64,000 bases of DNA from Garcia nutans (taxonomy: Eukaryota > Streptophyta > Magnoliopsida > Malpighiales > Euphorbiaceae). The notes beneath the pieces were generated by a model, which saw only the letters and a program-made list of their open reading frames with translations, did no database searches and had not been told where the DNA came from. This document shows positions 11,069 to 21,357 of this stretch, one piece after another; position 1 is the stretch's first letter, and every line of letters begins with the position of its first letter. Made by a program: the position numbers and the translations under genes. The stretch covers positions 6,517,501-6,581,500 of the forward strand of contig CANTUV010000035.1 in NCBI GenBank assembly GCA_947685225.1, in the 5' to 3' direction.

Positions 11069-11248
11069 TAAATTAACTAAGTTGGTTCAGATAGATGAGA
11101 GTCTGATTATGGGTTCGATTCTCAGCCATAGCGTTGTGTATAAAAATAATAATATTAAAAGAGTCTCCCTAACTTTTGCAGCATCCGAACATAATTAATC
11201 ATAAATAATTATGCGGATAGAGATTCACGTGATTCATGAATAAATATT
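11069..11248 (+). mobile_element. tRNA-derived SINE-like insertion
   Basis: About 180 bp present in block A but absent at the matching place in blocks B (about 37190) and C (about 45002), where AATAATAC runs straight into AAGTTGATAAAATC. It contains a box A-like TTGGTTCAGATAGATGAGA (11082-11100) and a box B-like GGGTTCGATTCTC (11111-11123), the internal Pol III promoter of tRNA-derived SINEs. Family unknown and ends approximate. Confidence 0.55.
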
Positions 11249-11443
11249 AAGTTGATAAAATCAATTTATAGAAAATGGATGGAAATATTGTATTGTATAG
11301 TTGTTGTAGAAAGCTTTGTCCATTAAATGAAAACAAAGAAAAAGTTAGCCTTCAAAGACTAAGTAATTAATTGAGCAAAGTCTTCATTAGTTACGTGCTT
11401 ATAAAGATAATATAATTAAGATTAGGTCAATGACTCGACACTC

Positions 11444-11451
11444 TATAAATA
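11444..11451 (+). promoter_or_regulatory. GLP1 TATA box with upstream W-box-like site
   Basis: CTCTATAAATACAC is conserved ahead of all three GLP copies. About 20 bp upstream stands GGTCAATGACTC, the reverse of a W-box core (TTGACC) overlapping a TGACTC motif. GLP3 has the same pair; GLP2 has lost the GGTCAA part. Confidence 0.6.
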
Positions 11452-11557
11452 CACTTGTTTTCCATGCAAAACTTTCATCCTTCAACTAGCCCTCAAACAA
11501 GCTTTTTTCAACAGTTAAAAAGCTGAAGCAAGACTGCATACCCAAATAAGATACAAC

Positions 11558-12316
11558 ATGAAAGAAACTAATTTCCTGCTAGCTTTTATCCTTCTTGCTT
11601 TGTCTTCCTCATTTGTCTTTGCCTTTGATCCTAGTCCTCTTCAAGATTTCTGTGTTGCTATTAAAGAGCCTAAGGATGGTGGTATGCAATAACTAATGTG
11701 CTTTAATTATCATTATTTACTTTATATATTCGTGAGCTTATTAATTTCTAAACTTATTATTTTCTATATATGCAGTTTTTGTCAATGGAAAATTTTGCAA
11801 GGACCCAATGCAAGCCAAAGCGAATGATTTCTCTTTTTCAGGTCTCAATATTTCTGGAAATACCTCAAATAAAGTTGGATCAAATGTAACTGCTGTAAAT
11901 GTTGACATCATACCAGGACTTAATACTCTTGGTGTATCCTTAGCTCGTCTTGATTATGCACCATATGGTGAAAACCCACCTCACCTCATCCTCGTGGAAC
12001 AGAGCTCCTAGTAGTCCTGGAAGGCACCCTTTTTGTGGGTTTTATCACCTCAAATCCTGACAATCGCCTTATTTCCAAAACTCTAAAAGCAGGAGATGTT
12101 TTTGTGTTTCCAATTGGTCTAATTCACTTTCAATTCAACATTGGAAATACTAATGCAGTTGCTTTAGCTGGATTTAGCAGCCAAAATCCAGGAACTATGA
12201 CAATCGCTAATGCAGTGTTTGGATCTAAACCACCAATTAATCCTGATGTTTTGACCAAGGCATTCCAAGTAGACAAGGATGTGGTGAACTATTTACAGAA
12301 ACAATTCAGTAATTAA
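11558..12316 (+). pseudogene. Germin-like protein pseudogene 1 (frameshift in cupin box 1)
   Basis: Exon 1 is 11558-11681, the intron 11682-11775 (GTATGC..TGCAG), exon 2 11776-12316. Germin-like proteins are secreted cupins of the cell wall, some with superoxide dismutase or oxalate oxidase activity. The signal peptide (LLAFILLALSSSFVFA), both N-terminal cysteines (DFCVA, GKFCKD) and the C-terminal cupin box are kept. Relative to GLP3 one A is missing near 11984, inside PPHTH of the metal-binding box. The second His and the Glu are lost and the frame ends at TAG 12009-12011; the rest continues in another frame from before 12035 to the stop at 12316. Everything else is well preserved, so the loss looks recent. 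A sequencing error is a possible alternative. Confidence 0.9.
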
Positions 12317-12984
12317 CTAATAAAGGATTAATGGTTGATCAATATGCTATGGTTGTAATAATAAGGAGGTGCTTTTATGCTTCTCCATCTTGATTTTAAA
12401 TATATAATAATTATTATTATTATTATTTATGTGATCATCTCTCTATATCCTCTCTTCCTCTCTCTCCCTCCCTCGAGCACATACAAATACACGAATAGAT
12501 TCGCGTATATTTCATGTATAGATAATGTGTCTAAAATCAATTAGTTTACATATAAAGCCAACTTAGATAATTGTAGTGAAATACTCTCGAAGCAATAAAA
12601 AAAGAAAACAGGAGAAAAAATTATTAATAATCTTTTATATTAATCATGTGTATAAACATGGGATGGGATGATAAACACAGAGGTTTCAAAATATAGTTTC
12701 TACTAAGAAAAAATTCATGAAACTTCCTGATCGTTAATGGGTTTATTTTTTTACATGCAGAAAAAAAAACCTTGCATTTTACAAAAAATCAATACGACAA
12801 TAGTTTATCATGTTTTACTTTTCATAATAAATTGACTAAATTAAATAAAATAACAAAGAAATAACACTATGATATATTGCTATTGACCATTAATGATATA
12901 ATGCATATACCTAAAATAAAATTTAAAAAGGCGAGTGCATAACATATCGTGTAAATCATGTAAGGGTCAATATTGTATAGTTTG

Positions 12985-13722
12985 AGACTTCACTCTCTTT
13001 AGTTTCTCTCTTTCCTTCATATTTGTCCCGGCGGCTGTCTTAGTTTTACCATTTCCAATGGTTCTTTTCTCTTTATTTCGGGAATAAATCGACTCTAGGT
13101 TTTTTTAGTTTTTTACTTTTTTAGTCCCCCTTCATCAGGAAGGCTGGTTTTTTAGTTCCAGATCTATTAGCTTTCAGATTTTGGAATAAGTTGGTTTTAT
13201 TGCCCACTCATGGGTTGTCTATTAAAAGCGCAAAAGTGATTCAAGCTTCCTTCTCTCTCTATGGAGTTTCATTGAAGATTCACCCTCCCTGCTCATTTTC
13301 ACTCTTCTTGGAAGAGGCAGTAGTCTGTGCTTTTGTTGGCTTCACTTTTTCTCATCTTCAGCCCCTATCCAAGGCATTCATTCCTTCTTTTCCCTCATCG
13401 ACTTCAATATCTGAGGATGTTAGGGTAACAACCTTTGTTCAGATTTTTCTTTTTTATTTCTTGTTGAGCTTTGTTGTTTTAACAGACTTTGGCTCTGCTA
13501 TTTCTTCTGCTTTTGGCCTAGGTCGTGTCCTTTTATGGCCATGAGTTTGGGGGTTGCTCTGGTTGAGCCTTGATGTCTTCTTTTCCAAGGGAAGTTGCTC
13601 GGCTCTCTGTGTTTTTTTTAGTTTGTTGTTCTTGTTCTTCGTCTGACTTCCCACACCCATATAAAGAAGTATTGTATTGTGGTTTCTTTTAATGCAATCC
13701 TTATTTTTGTTAAAAAAAAAAG
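12985..13722 (+). mobile_element. Poly(A)-tailed retroposed sequence with target-site duplication
   Basis: A 738-bp segment ends in an A-run (13712-13721) and is flanked by the 11-bp direct repeat TGTATAGTTTG (12974-12984 and 13723-13733). This is the mark of LINE-machinery insertion. An open stretch of 117 codons (13191-13544) has no motif I recognise, and its composition (T-rich, untranslated-region-like) suggests a LINE 3' end or a retrocopied transcript end rather than a gene. Confidence 0.7.
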
Positions 13723-14129
13723 TGTATAGTTTGTGGTAAATGCAACCGTCAGTAAGTATCAGAGGGAAAGGATGGAGCTGGCTTTGCTAATGAATTAGCC
13801 ATAAAATTAGTCTCTCAAAAATTATTTATTCACTCATTTTAATTGTATATAGAAAAATCATTTTAATTTAAAAATACTAGTATTTTTTATATTTAATAAT
13901 GAATTTCATTAAGTGAATTAAATTCTTACAAAAATCCTTCCATTTTGGCAGGATTTTAGCTCTTTGAAAATTATTTTTTTTAAAAAAAATTAAAAAATTT
14001 AATTCTAGTAATTGTATCTTTTTAAACATGAGAATTGACAAAAGAAAATTCAATTGAATTAAAGTTTTGCAAAATTTGGACTTCACCTTAATTAATATGC
14101 TTTGAAAAGTGAAGTGGAAGTATATTCGT

Positions 14130-14368
14130 TAGCAATTATGGGATAAATTCAAGAACGGGAAGTGAGGCGAGTTGTTGATGACCCACTGGTTTCAGGAAGT
14201 CAGCAGCTACATGATTTTAATTGGGAAGTTGCTATTGTGAATGTGGGGAAAGCAGCTAATCAATGCGGTAATTTCTTAGCTAAGCAAGCTTATAAGCATC
14301 CAATAGGAGTTTGTAAGGTTTCCACTCCATCTAATGAGTTAATATCCTTCATGAACAATAATTTATGA
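14130..14368 (+). pseudogene. LINE RNase H-domain remnant
   Basis: The frame ending at 14368 reads HDFNWEVAIVNVGKAANQCGNFLAKQAYKH, matching the end of the RNase H domain of plant L1-type LINEs (W.V..V..EANQCADFLAK pattern). A more decayed paralogue is at 49571-49649, so this fragment predates the block duplication. It is 5' truncated. Confidence 0.65.
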
Positions 14369-14410
14369 GCCTCTAGTTTTATCTAGGCTATTGTTTTACA
14401 GTTGTTATTA

Positions 14411-15004
14411 GCAAATGGATGGTATAAAGACTCTCTATTTTGGTTTTTAGCACTTAAATTGAAAAACATTTGACTTGAATTTTAAGTGTCCATGTTGTAG
14501 AAATATTTACTTTAGATTTGTCAAACCAGGACACTTTTCGCACCATCCTTAGACTTTAGGCAACCGCACCTTACATTGAGAAAAAAGAAAAAGAAATACA
14601 ATAGTGTTTGATGTGAGAAGCCCGGCCTCAAGCCCTACCGCTAAACCAGTGGGAGTGACCATCCTTTAGAAGGCACGACCACACTTGAAGATAAAGAATT
14701 CTGAAATATCACAGTAGAGGACATGGTCATTGGCGCGGTGAAGAGAATAGGCTTTAAGCAGAATAACGTGACTGCCTACCAAGAATATTCAACTGCACCT
14801 CATCCTGAAAGCAAAAATCAGAAAGTTAGTAATAGAGTCCGTGGTCTTAAGTGCAACCTGAAGCTTGACGCAAGAGCTCATGTTCGACCACTATTCAAAC
14901 AAGGGGCAACCGACTTTTCAATCTTTGGCAATTTTTTCTCTCCACCAAAACACATTGACAAGTGGCATAACCGTTTAGAGGAAAAATTCAAATTGGTCAA
15001 AGTG
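14411..15004. other. Start of the ~13-kb insertion in block A
   Basis: Homology to block C stops near 14410 (..TATTGTTTTACAGTTG) and resumes near 27355-27365 (AGTTGCTTTT..), while in block C the two sides are nearly adjacent (49811-49850). Everything between is inserted in block A or deleted in C. This first part holds one unassigned ORF (14723-15007). Confidence 0.6.
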
Positions 15005-15007
15005 TGA
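14723..15007 (+). CDS. Unrecognised 94-codon ORF
   Basis: MVIGAVKRIG start, basic, with PHPESKNQKVSNRVRGLKCN and KHIDKWHNRLEEKFK in the second half. I do not recognise the family. The composition is protein-like (mixed, little low complexity), unlike most chance ORFs in this AT-rich window. It has no signal peptide or membrane segment and ends exactly where the gypsy-like repeat R1 begins. It may be a fragment of a captured gene exon or of an element ORF; a chance ORF cannot be excluded. Confidence 0.3.
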   Translation: MVIGAVKRIGFKQNNVTAYQEYSTAPHPESKNQKVSNRVRGLKCNLKLDARAHVRPLFKQGATDFSIFGNFFSPPKHIDKWHNRLEEKFKLVKV

Positions 15008-16230
15008 TCTATGAGCGAGGATTTTTACCTCCACTCCCATGTTGAATAGTTCTTGCTACTTTTGCATTGTTATGCTCAGAATCTTAAAGAACACGAGCCT
15101 AAACCCGGAGAAAAAGGAGTCGTTACCTAGATGGGCCGAAAAAAAGAAAAGAGTAGATGACTCGATTCCTAAAGAATTTTCAACACTCTAATGTGTACGA
15201 AAAGTTGGGTACGTATGCGAATATGAGAATGACTCAGCACCTTCACAACGCCCGATTTATTGGAACTGACATCCTTTTCAGGTCTAAATATTATTAAATT
15301 CTTAAGCATTATAATATCATTCATACTACATGCAAATTAAAATAAATAAACATTCATTATATTAAAGCAAAGCAGGTCCAAATAAATAAAAATGAGCACT
15401 CATACAAAATGAAAATATGCCCTTACAATAATAATCCAACGTCTATAACTAAATAAATAATCCACTATTTTGTGGAAACATGCCCTTTACATTAATCTAA
15501 AACTCAAAATAAATTAAATTACATTGAACTTAACTAATAAGGTATCCACAAAGTGGAAACATACCTCTTATATCCTTGAAATCAAAATAAACCAACAAAA
15601 ATATTCAACCATTCATTATAAATAAAATAAAAAGTAAATCATCCATCACAAACATACATTAACAAATTAAATGATTAAATCTAGGTTTTAATATTACATT
15701 GAATAATAGATATGTAAAACTAGGATTTTAATATATGAATTAGGGTTTCTTAAAATTTAGAATGCTAAATTAGAATTTTATGGTTTTGAAAAATATGATT
15801 AGGGTTTATAAAGTAAAATTAGGGTTTTAAAAATACAGCTAGAGTTTTTAAGGTAAAAATATGATTTTAGGGTTTTAGGATGACAATTAGGGTTTTGGTA
15901 ATCAAACTAGGGTTTTTAGGGTTAAAATATGATTTTAGGGTTCTATGATGACAATTAGGATTTTGGTTTAGAATTAGGGTTTTGAATATTAAAAACTAGG
16001 GGTTTTTTTTTATAAGATTAGGATTTTAAAACTATTATTTCAGATTTTGGTTTTTAAAATAAGTCAATAGGGTTTTAGGTAATTAAATTGAAGGTTTAAA
16101 TTAAGTCCTAAGCTACTGTAAATTTAAAATAAATAAATATAAGCTAAATAAGCTACTGGATGAAATAAATTTGAATAAATAAGCTACTGCAGTAATATAA
16201 ATATGAAGTAATATATATAATGAAAGCTTG
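15005..16230 (-). repeat. LTR-like repeat R1
   Basis: Aligns with R2 from its first base (TG..GAGCGAGGATTTTTACC) to about 16225 (..ATAATGAAAGCTTGC). It contains a dense run of TTAGGGTTTT/TAGGATTTT motifs between 15690 and 16090. Beyond 16230 it departs from R2. Confidence 0.75.
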
Positions 16231-18782
16231 CCGTCAGGATGCTTCAACAAATCCAATATATGATAGAGGTTTAAATACCTCCACAAAAATATTCCATCAG
16301 GATACTTCAATAAATATGCTTGAAAATTTATGCCCTTAGAAATGGGTCGTTATTTTGATTCTCTATTGGGGATGGATCTTTGCCTTGCCTCAACTTCAGC
16401 TCTTCTAGTTGAATTGATTTGATATTCATCTTGATTCCTTACTCTTGAGGATGGACTTTTGTCTTGCTTTGACGTTAACACTTCTAATGGATTGATCTGA
16501 TCTTCATCTTGATTCTTCACCTTTGAGGATAGACCTTTGTTTTGATCTTTTGTCTTTTGTATCTTCATTTGAGAGTTCTGATTTTCTTCTTATTCCATTC
16601 TTAAATGGATTCTTTATTTTATACTTTTACAAAAAATTCAGCTATTTTACCATTTTTTAGTCATCATATTCTCTCTTTACCCCCTTCCTGGTAAAACATT
16701 GAAGGTGAGCCTAAAAATATTTTGTATATGCAAAATCAAAAAATTGAAAGGAGAAATTTTTCCCCAAGTATAGGCTTAAACCAATGCAGGCTCTAACGGG
16801 TGTATGCATATCTTTTTTCCTTTGCAATTGCTTTTTCTTGCCCTTTGATTTCATATCTGTTTTGGAAGTTACTTCACAAGATTCCTGTTGTTCACATCGA
16901 GAAAGAATAGCAACACAAAATAAAAATACAATGTGATATGCTCATGTATGCATGTTATGCATGAGTGATACTTATAGTGATTTTATCGACTCAGAGACCG
17001 AGGTGATCAGCTGCAGCACCCTTTTTGGTTCCTTCTAGATGCTCGTTTAGAATAATAGAAGACTTCACATGTATGGATTTATCTTCCATATGTACAAAGC
17101 ATGAGTAGTGGGAATCTAAACAAGATAGTTAGAGATACGAGAGACATCCATTTTAACACATTTAGTCGGTAACTTCTTCATGACATGAACTTGTAAGTGA
17201 TCCTTTTATTAGCTCACTTTTTTCCAATATGTCTTTTGAGGTTCGACAATGCAATATACTTCCCTAAACTTGAAAGCTAGTATGACAAAAAAATACTTCT
17301 TTTTTAAACTTTTAATTTTCAAATCACATTTTGACTTTATCAACTCAGTGTTAATATATCACAGGACTCAATTTTCCTAAATTGACATATCTATAGCATC
17401 ACAACCCTAAAACAGTACTAAACATGTTAATTATTTTTATTTGAGCAAGAACTGTTTCACTTCAGATAGGCACATACACATTACTTGGCCAAAGATCTCA
17501 TTGAGTTTAGATATTGTCTATCTCATATGTAAGTTTATCCAAACGATATTCACTAATAGACTCTATCTACCAAAAGAGATCAACATGTCTTCAATAGGCT
17601 TGAATTGGGATTTATAAGGGATAAGGATTAAATAAAAGCCATTTTTAAATTGGAGCTGATGTGACACTATAGACAAACCTTCACACTATAAACTTTCTGC
17701 TGGAACCATAGACAATTGAAAATTTTAAACTCTAGACTTCATTTTCACCATTCAGGCATCTTTTTATCTTTTTTCAATGAGAAATAGAACTTGAAATATT
17801 GCTTCATGAAAAGACAGAACTTGAAATCTTGCTTTGTGAAAAGATAGAGCTTGTATTCTTAGCAGAAATCTGTATTTGATCAAGCTAATTCTTGCTTTTG
17901 CAAAAAATTTGAAACCCAATTGTTCTTCTATTTCTTTTTTTTTCTTTTTTTCTTCTTCTTTTTTTCCTTTTTTTGTTTGTTTGTTTTTCCCTTTTTTATT
18001 TTTCTTCTTTTTTTTATTTTTATTTTATTTTATTCTAGCTCTAAGAGAGTTATTTTGTTTGTACTATCTTATGCTTGTGGCTATAAATGGGGTAGGACGA
18101 GTCCACTTCAGTGAGGATGAATCCTCTGTTGCCCTTACGTTATCTTAATGATGAACGAGAAATTAGGTCTAATTCAGGTAAAGTTCAACTATGATCTTGA
18201 CTGTGCATCCTTTTTCTTGATCTTCTTTGGTCCTCAGTATCTTCAGTGATCATCAGGCTTGTCATAAATATCACAACAACATAGGATAGATTATCATGCT
18301 TACAAGCCAATAAAAAGAAAGCTAAAATATCATAAAGGCTCAAATGGATAAACTAGGAATTGATAGTAACATGGTAGATATTAGTTGTTGGCTAACCAAA
18401 CAATACCTAAATCATCTTTTTCTTAAGTAAGTAGAGTTTAATTTTGCCTCGAACGTTCATTAAAATATGTTCTAAGATTGGCTAGGACTTAAACACTCAT
18501 AATTATACAAGAGTCATATCTAAGTAAGCATACATATCTCAATGCTATAGAACAACTCCCTTACCTAGTAAAATCATTCGAATCATATTGCATAGACATA
18601 CTAATTCACGAATATCAAGCTAGATTCATCATTGGTTAACCACCAAAATGAACAAAGACCAATAAAAAGTTTAATTAAAATAATTTATTCAAATAATCCT
18701 AATTTGAAAAATATAATTATTTCAGAAAATACTAAATAAAGAAAATGAAATAAAAACCAAACAACCCAAGGGAAGTTGGTTG
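16231..18782. other. Gypsy-like internal sequence without recognisable coding
   Basis: Apart from the tandem peptide repeat at 16350-16568 and a purine tract on the minus strand near 16676-16686 (a candidate polypurine tract), I see nothing functional. 17930-18030 is a T-rich low-complexity run that produces overlapping chance ORFs. Confidence 0.5.
16350..16568 (-). repeat. Short tandem repeat (~75 bp) coding a repeated peptide
   Basis: The minus-strand frame reads a peptide repeated about 2.5 times around SS(K/R)V(K/R)NQDE(D/Y)QIN, polar and charged. On the plus strand it is seen as TTCATCTTGATTC..TTGAGGATGGAC repeated at about 75-bp spacing. Function unknown; it probably belongs to the element. 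Confidence 0.55.
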
Positions 18783-20233
18783 AGTTGGAGTCGAAGATGC
18801 TTCATTTATTTAGGCATATTAGGGGCAAGAATTTTTTCATCATCAATGATCATTGCTTCATCATCCACAGTTGGTCCAATCTTGCTTAGTAGCACCTCCT
18901 TTTAGGCAATTCCTCCATCTCTGTCTTGAAAAGACAGTAAGATAGAATTTTCCATCAATTCTCCTTCTATCATGAAGGTCGCTGGCACCGGCATTCTTTC
19001 AAATTTAGGTAAAGGATTACTTTTGGTATTGGGCTTATTGGGCTCAGGTGACCTACCACTATCGATCAAATCTTGGATCTCATGCCTTAATCGAGCACAT
19101 TTATCTGTCTTGTGTCCCTATATTTGATGAAATTGATAGAAGGTCTTGACATCAAAGTTTGATGGCATAGAATCATGTAATGATCGAGGAGCTAATAATT
19201 GTAATAATCCGTTTTTTTTTTTTGTAACTTGCTGAAAACCGAAGACAAAGGTTTTCTTAACTCTGAAACTTATCTTCTATTTGCTTGACCAGTTATTATA
19301 TTGACATCCACTAATTTTTATGTACCTTGACTGCCAGGCTGATAATTTTTCCTATCATTCCTTCTTTAAAAAAAATGGTTCTTCTCTCTCTCCCATTCTT
19401 CTATCTGTAAGCTAGCTTGGAGAAGATCTTTGAAGTCTTTGATAAGAGTGTGGGACATCTATTCACGAAGATTAGGCAGTACCTCTCATATTATCATTCA
19501 AATATGGTCTGACTCATATGGCCTCTTTTTGAGCAATGCAACCCTTTTTCTTCACCTCTTCACATAGTTAATAAAGTTCTAATTCTGCTTCCGTCTAATT
19601 GACTCTACCTCCATCAAAGTAACTTCTAACTCAGTATTATATCCATTTTGTTGGATGAAGGCTTTGTACAGTGAATTACAATTTTTCTAAGTACTGTCAT
19701 GTAAGATGTTGAACCAATTTTACACAACGGGATCTAATAAAAGCATAAAGTACCTTAGAGTTTGAGCCTTAGTAGCTCCAGCAGACTGTATGATGGTGAT
19801 GTATTGCTTGATATGAAGATAAGAATTTCCAATTCCATCGAACTTAGTAAAGGAAGGCATCTTGATCTTGTAAGGGACTTCTTCATTGTTCAAACAGTTT
19901 GTCCACTTCTGACATCTCATCAGCCTTCAGCTTCTTTTTAAACTTCTTCTCAAAATATACAATCATCTTCTCTACATCCAATGTTTCAATCTTTTCCACA
20001 ATTACGTTTTCCACATCCTTCGCTTCTTTCTTCTTTTGTTGAGAATCTTGGAAGTATTGATCCTAATCATCACCATCATCAACTATTACTTTGTCATTAT
20101 CAAAGGCCACTTTACCAACCTTAACTTTTTTCTTGTCCTTTTGCTATTTGGTACTAGCAAATATTTCAACAGTGTTTCCCAATAATACAGCCAGTTGGCT
20201 TTTTATGATCTCAACTAAGGCCCCATTTAGTTC

Positions 20234-21349
20234 GTAGTCATGGTCAAGGTTCTGTTGAACCGTTGAACCAGATCAGCAGTTATGATTCGATTTAATGAAC
20301 TGAATCGTGAACCGTAATTAAAAGTTTAAAATCGAAATCGATTTCGATTCTAAAATATTTAAACCGAAATTGAACTAGCGGTTCTAGTTCTAAACCAACA
20401 AATTTAAAATTAAAAAAATAGGATGTTAATTATTATTATTATTAGTAATATTATTATTATTTTGTTATTGTTATATATTATTATTAGTAATATTTATTAT
20501 AAATTCTTATTATTAGTTGTTATTATTATTAGTAATATTTATTGTTTGTTGTTAATTATTATTGTTTTGTTATTATTATTATTAGTTGTTATTATTAATA
20601 TTTATTATTATTGTTAGTAATATTCATTGTTATTATTAGTAATAATAATATTATTTTGTTATTATTATTTATTATTAGTAATATTTATTATTTACTATTT
20701 ATTCTTATTATTATTTGTTATTATTATTAGTAATATTTATTATTTGATGTTAATTATTATTATTTTATTATTATTATAATAATAATTTATTATTATTATT
20801 ATTGTTAGTAATATTTATTGTTTGTAATTAAGTTCAAGCCCTTTTTTTAATTGTAAATTTTAATATTAAATATTTTATAATTATGTAATTTTTTTTAATT
20901 CAGTTTAAACTTTTTAATGTAGTTTTTGAATATTTCAATTATTTGTATTTATTGAATATTTCGAATGTAATATTAAATATTTATAATTATAATTTATGTA
21001 GTTAATTAATTTTTAGTAATTATGATTAAATATTTTTTTTAATTTTTTATTCATACTTTAATTGTAATATTAAATATTTATAAATAATATTATTTGATTT
21101 AACTTAAATAATATTATTAAATTTATAAGTGGTATTTAATCTCATAAAAAATATTATCATGTATCAATAATAGTATTTTTTTTAAATATAATTAAAAAAT
21201 TGATTTGAACCAGCGGTTCAAATCAAAATCGGACCGGTATTCAATATCCTGAACCTTAACCAAACCAGCTTTTACCGGTTAAGATTAATATTCGCGAAAA
21301 TTATGAATCAGAATCGATAATTCCGGTTAACTGAACCATGGTCGTGGCT
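20234..21349. mobile_element. Foldback/MITE-like element with hAT-style 8-bp duplication
   Basis: Imperfect inverted ends (GGTTCTGTTGAACCG near 20247 against the reverse complement of CGGTTAACTGAACC near 21322-21336) enclose 1.1 kb with a large ATT microsatellite. TTTAGTTC (20226-20233) and ATTAGTTC (21350-21357) flank it, an 8-bp duplication with one mismatch, typical of hAT-type elements. The gag frame can be followed across it. Confidence 0.6.
20419..20830. repeat. (ATT)n-rich low-complexity tract
   Basis: About 400 bp of ATT/TTA/TTG triplets with recurrent AGTAATATTTATT insertions, in the middle of the foldback element. The 64-codon ORF here is an artefact of the repeat. Confidence 0.9.
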
Positions 21350-21357
21350 ATTAGTTC

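Larger units (their letters stand above)
10431..11557 (+). other. GLP1 upstream region (block A)
   Basis: AT-rich sequence aligning to the upstream regions of GLP2 and GLP3, for example the stretch around GAAATTAAGATTTATTGAATTTAATCAAATG. It lacks about 1.1 kb that blocks B and C have (roughly 35600-36720 in B). It carries a SINE-like insertion at 11069-11248. No other gene is visible. Confidence 0.7.
12317..14410. other. GLP1 downstream block D
   Basis: AT-rich sequence whose parts match 47636-49820 downstream of GLP3 in the same order: CTTCTCCATCTTGAT near 12379 and 47638, ATGAGAATTGACAAAAG near 14028 against 49400, and the LINE fragment below. This shows that GLP1 plus its downstream flank was duplicated as a block. 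A separate retroposed insert sits at 12985-13722. Confidence 0.75.

Noticed and set aside
13191..13544. 117-codon ORF as a gene
   Set aside because: It lies in the retroposed A-tailed segment, has no recognisable domain, and a minus-strand ORF overlaps its end; kept only as part of the insert.
14600..14660. tRNA gene or SINE on the minus strand (GGTTTAGCGGTAGGGCTTGAG)
   Set aside because: Box A-like text only; no box B at the right distance and no cloverleaf I could pair.
15690..16090. Interstitial telomere array
   Set aside because: TTAGGGTTTT-like motifs are irregularly spaced, variable and repeated in R2 and R3 as part of an LTR; there is no perfect TTTAGGG tandem run.
17876..18148. ORFs of 90 and 64 codons rich in Phe
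   Set aside because: They arise from a T-rich low-complexity run (17930-18030) in decayed element DNA.
20423..20617. 64-codon Ile/Leu ORF
   Set aside because: Translation of the ATT microsatellite.
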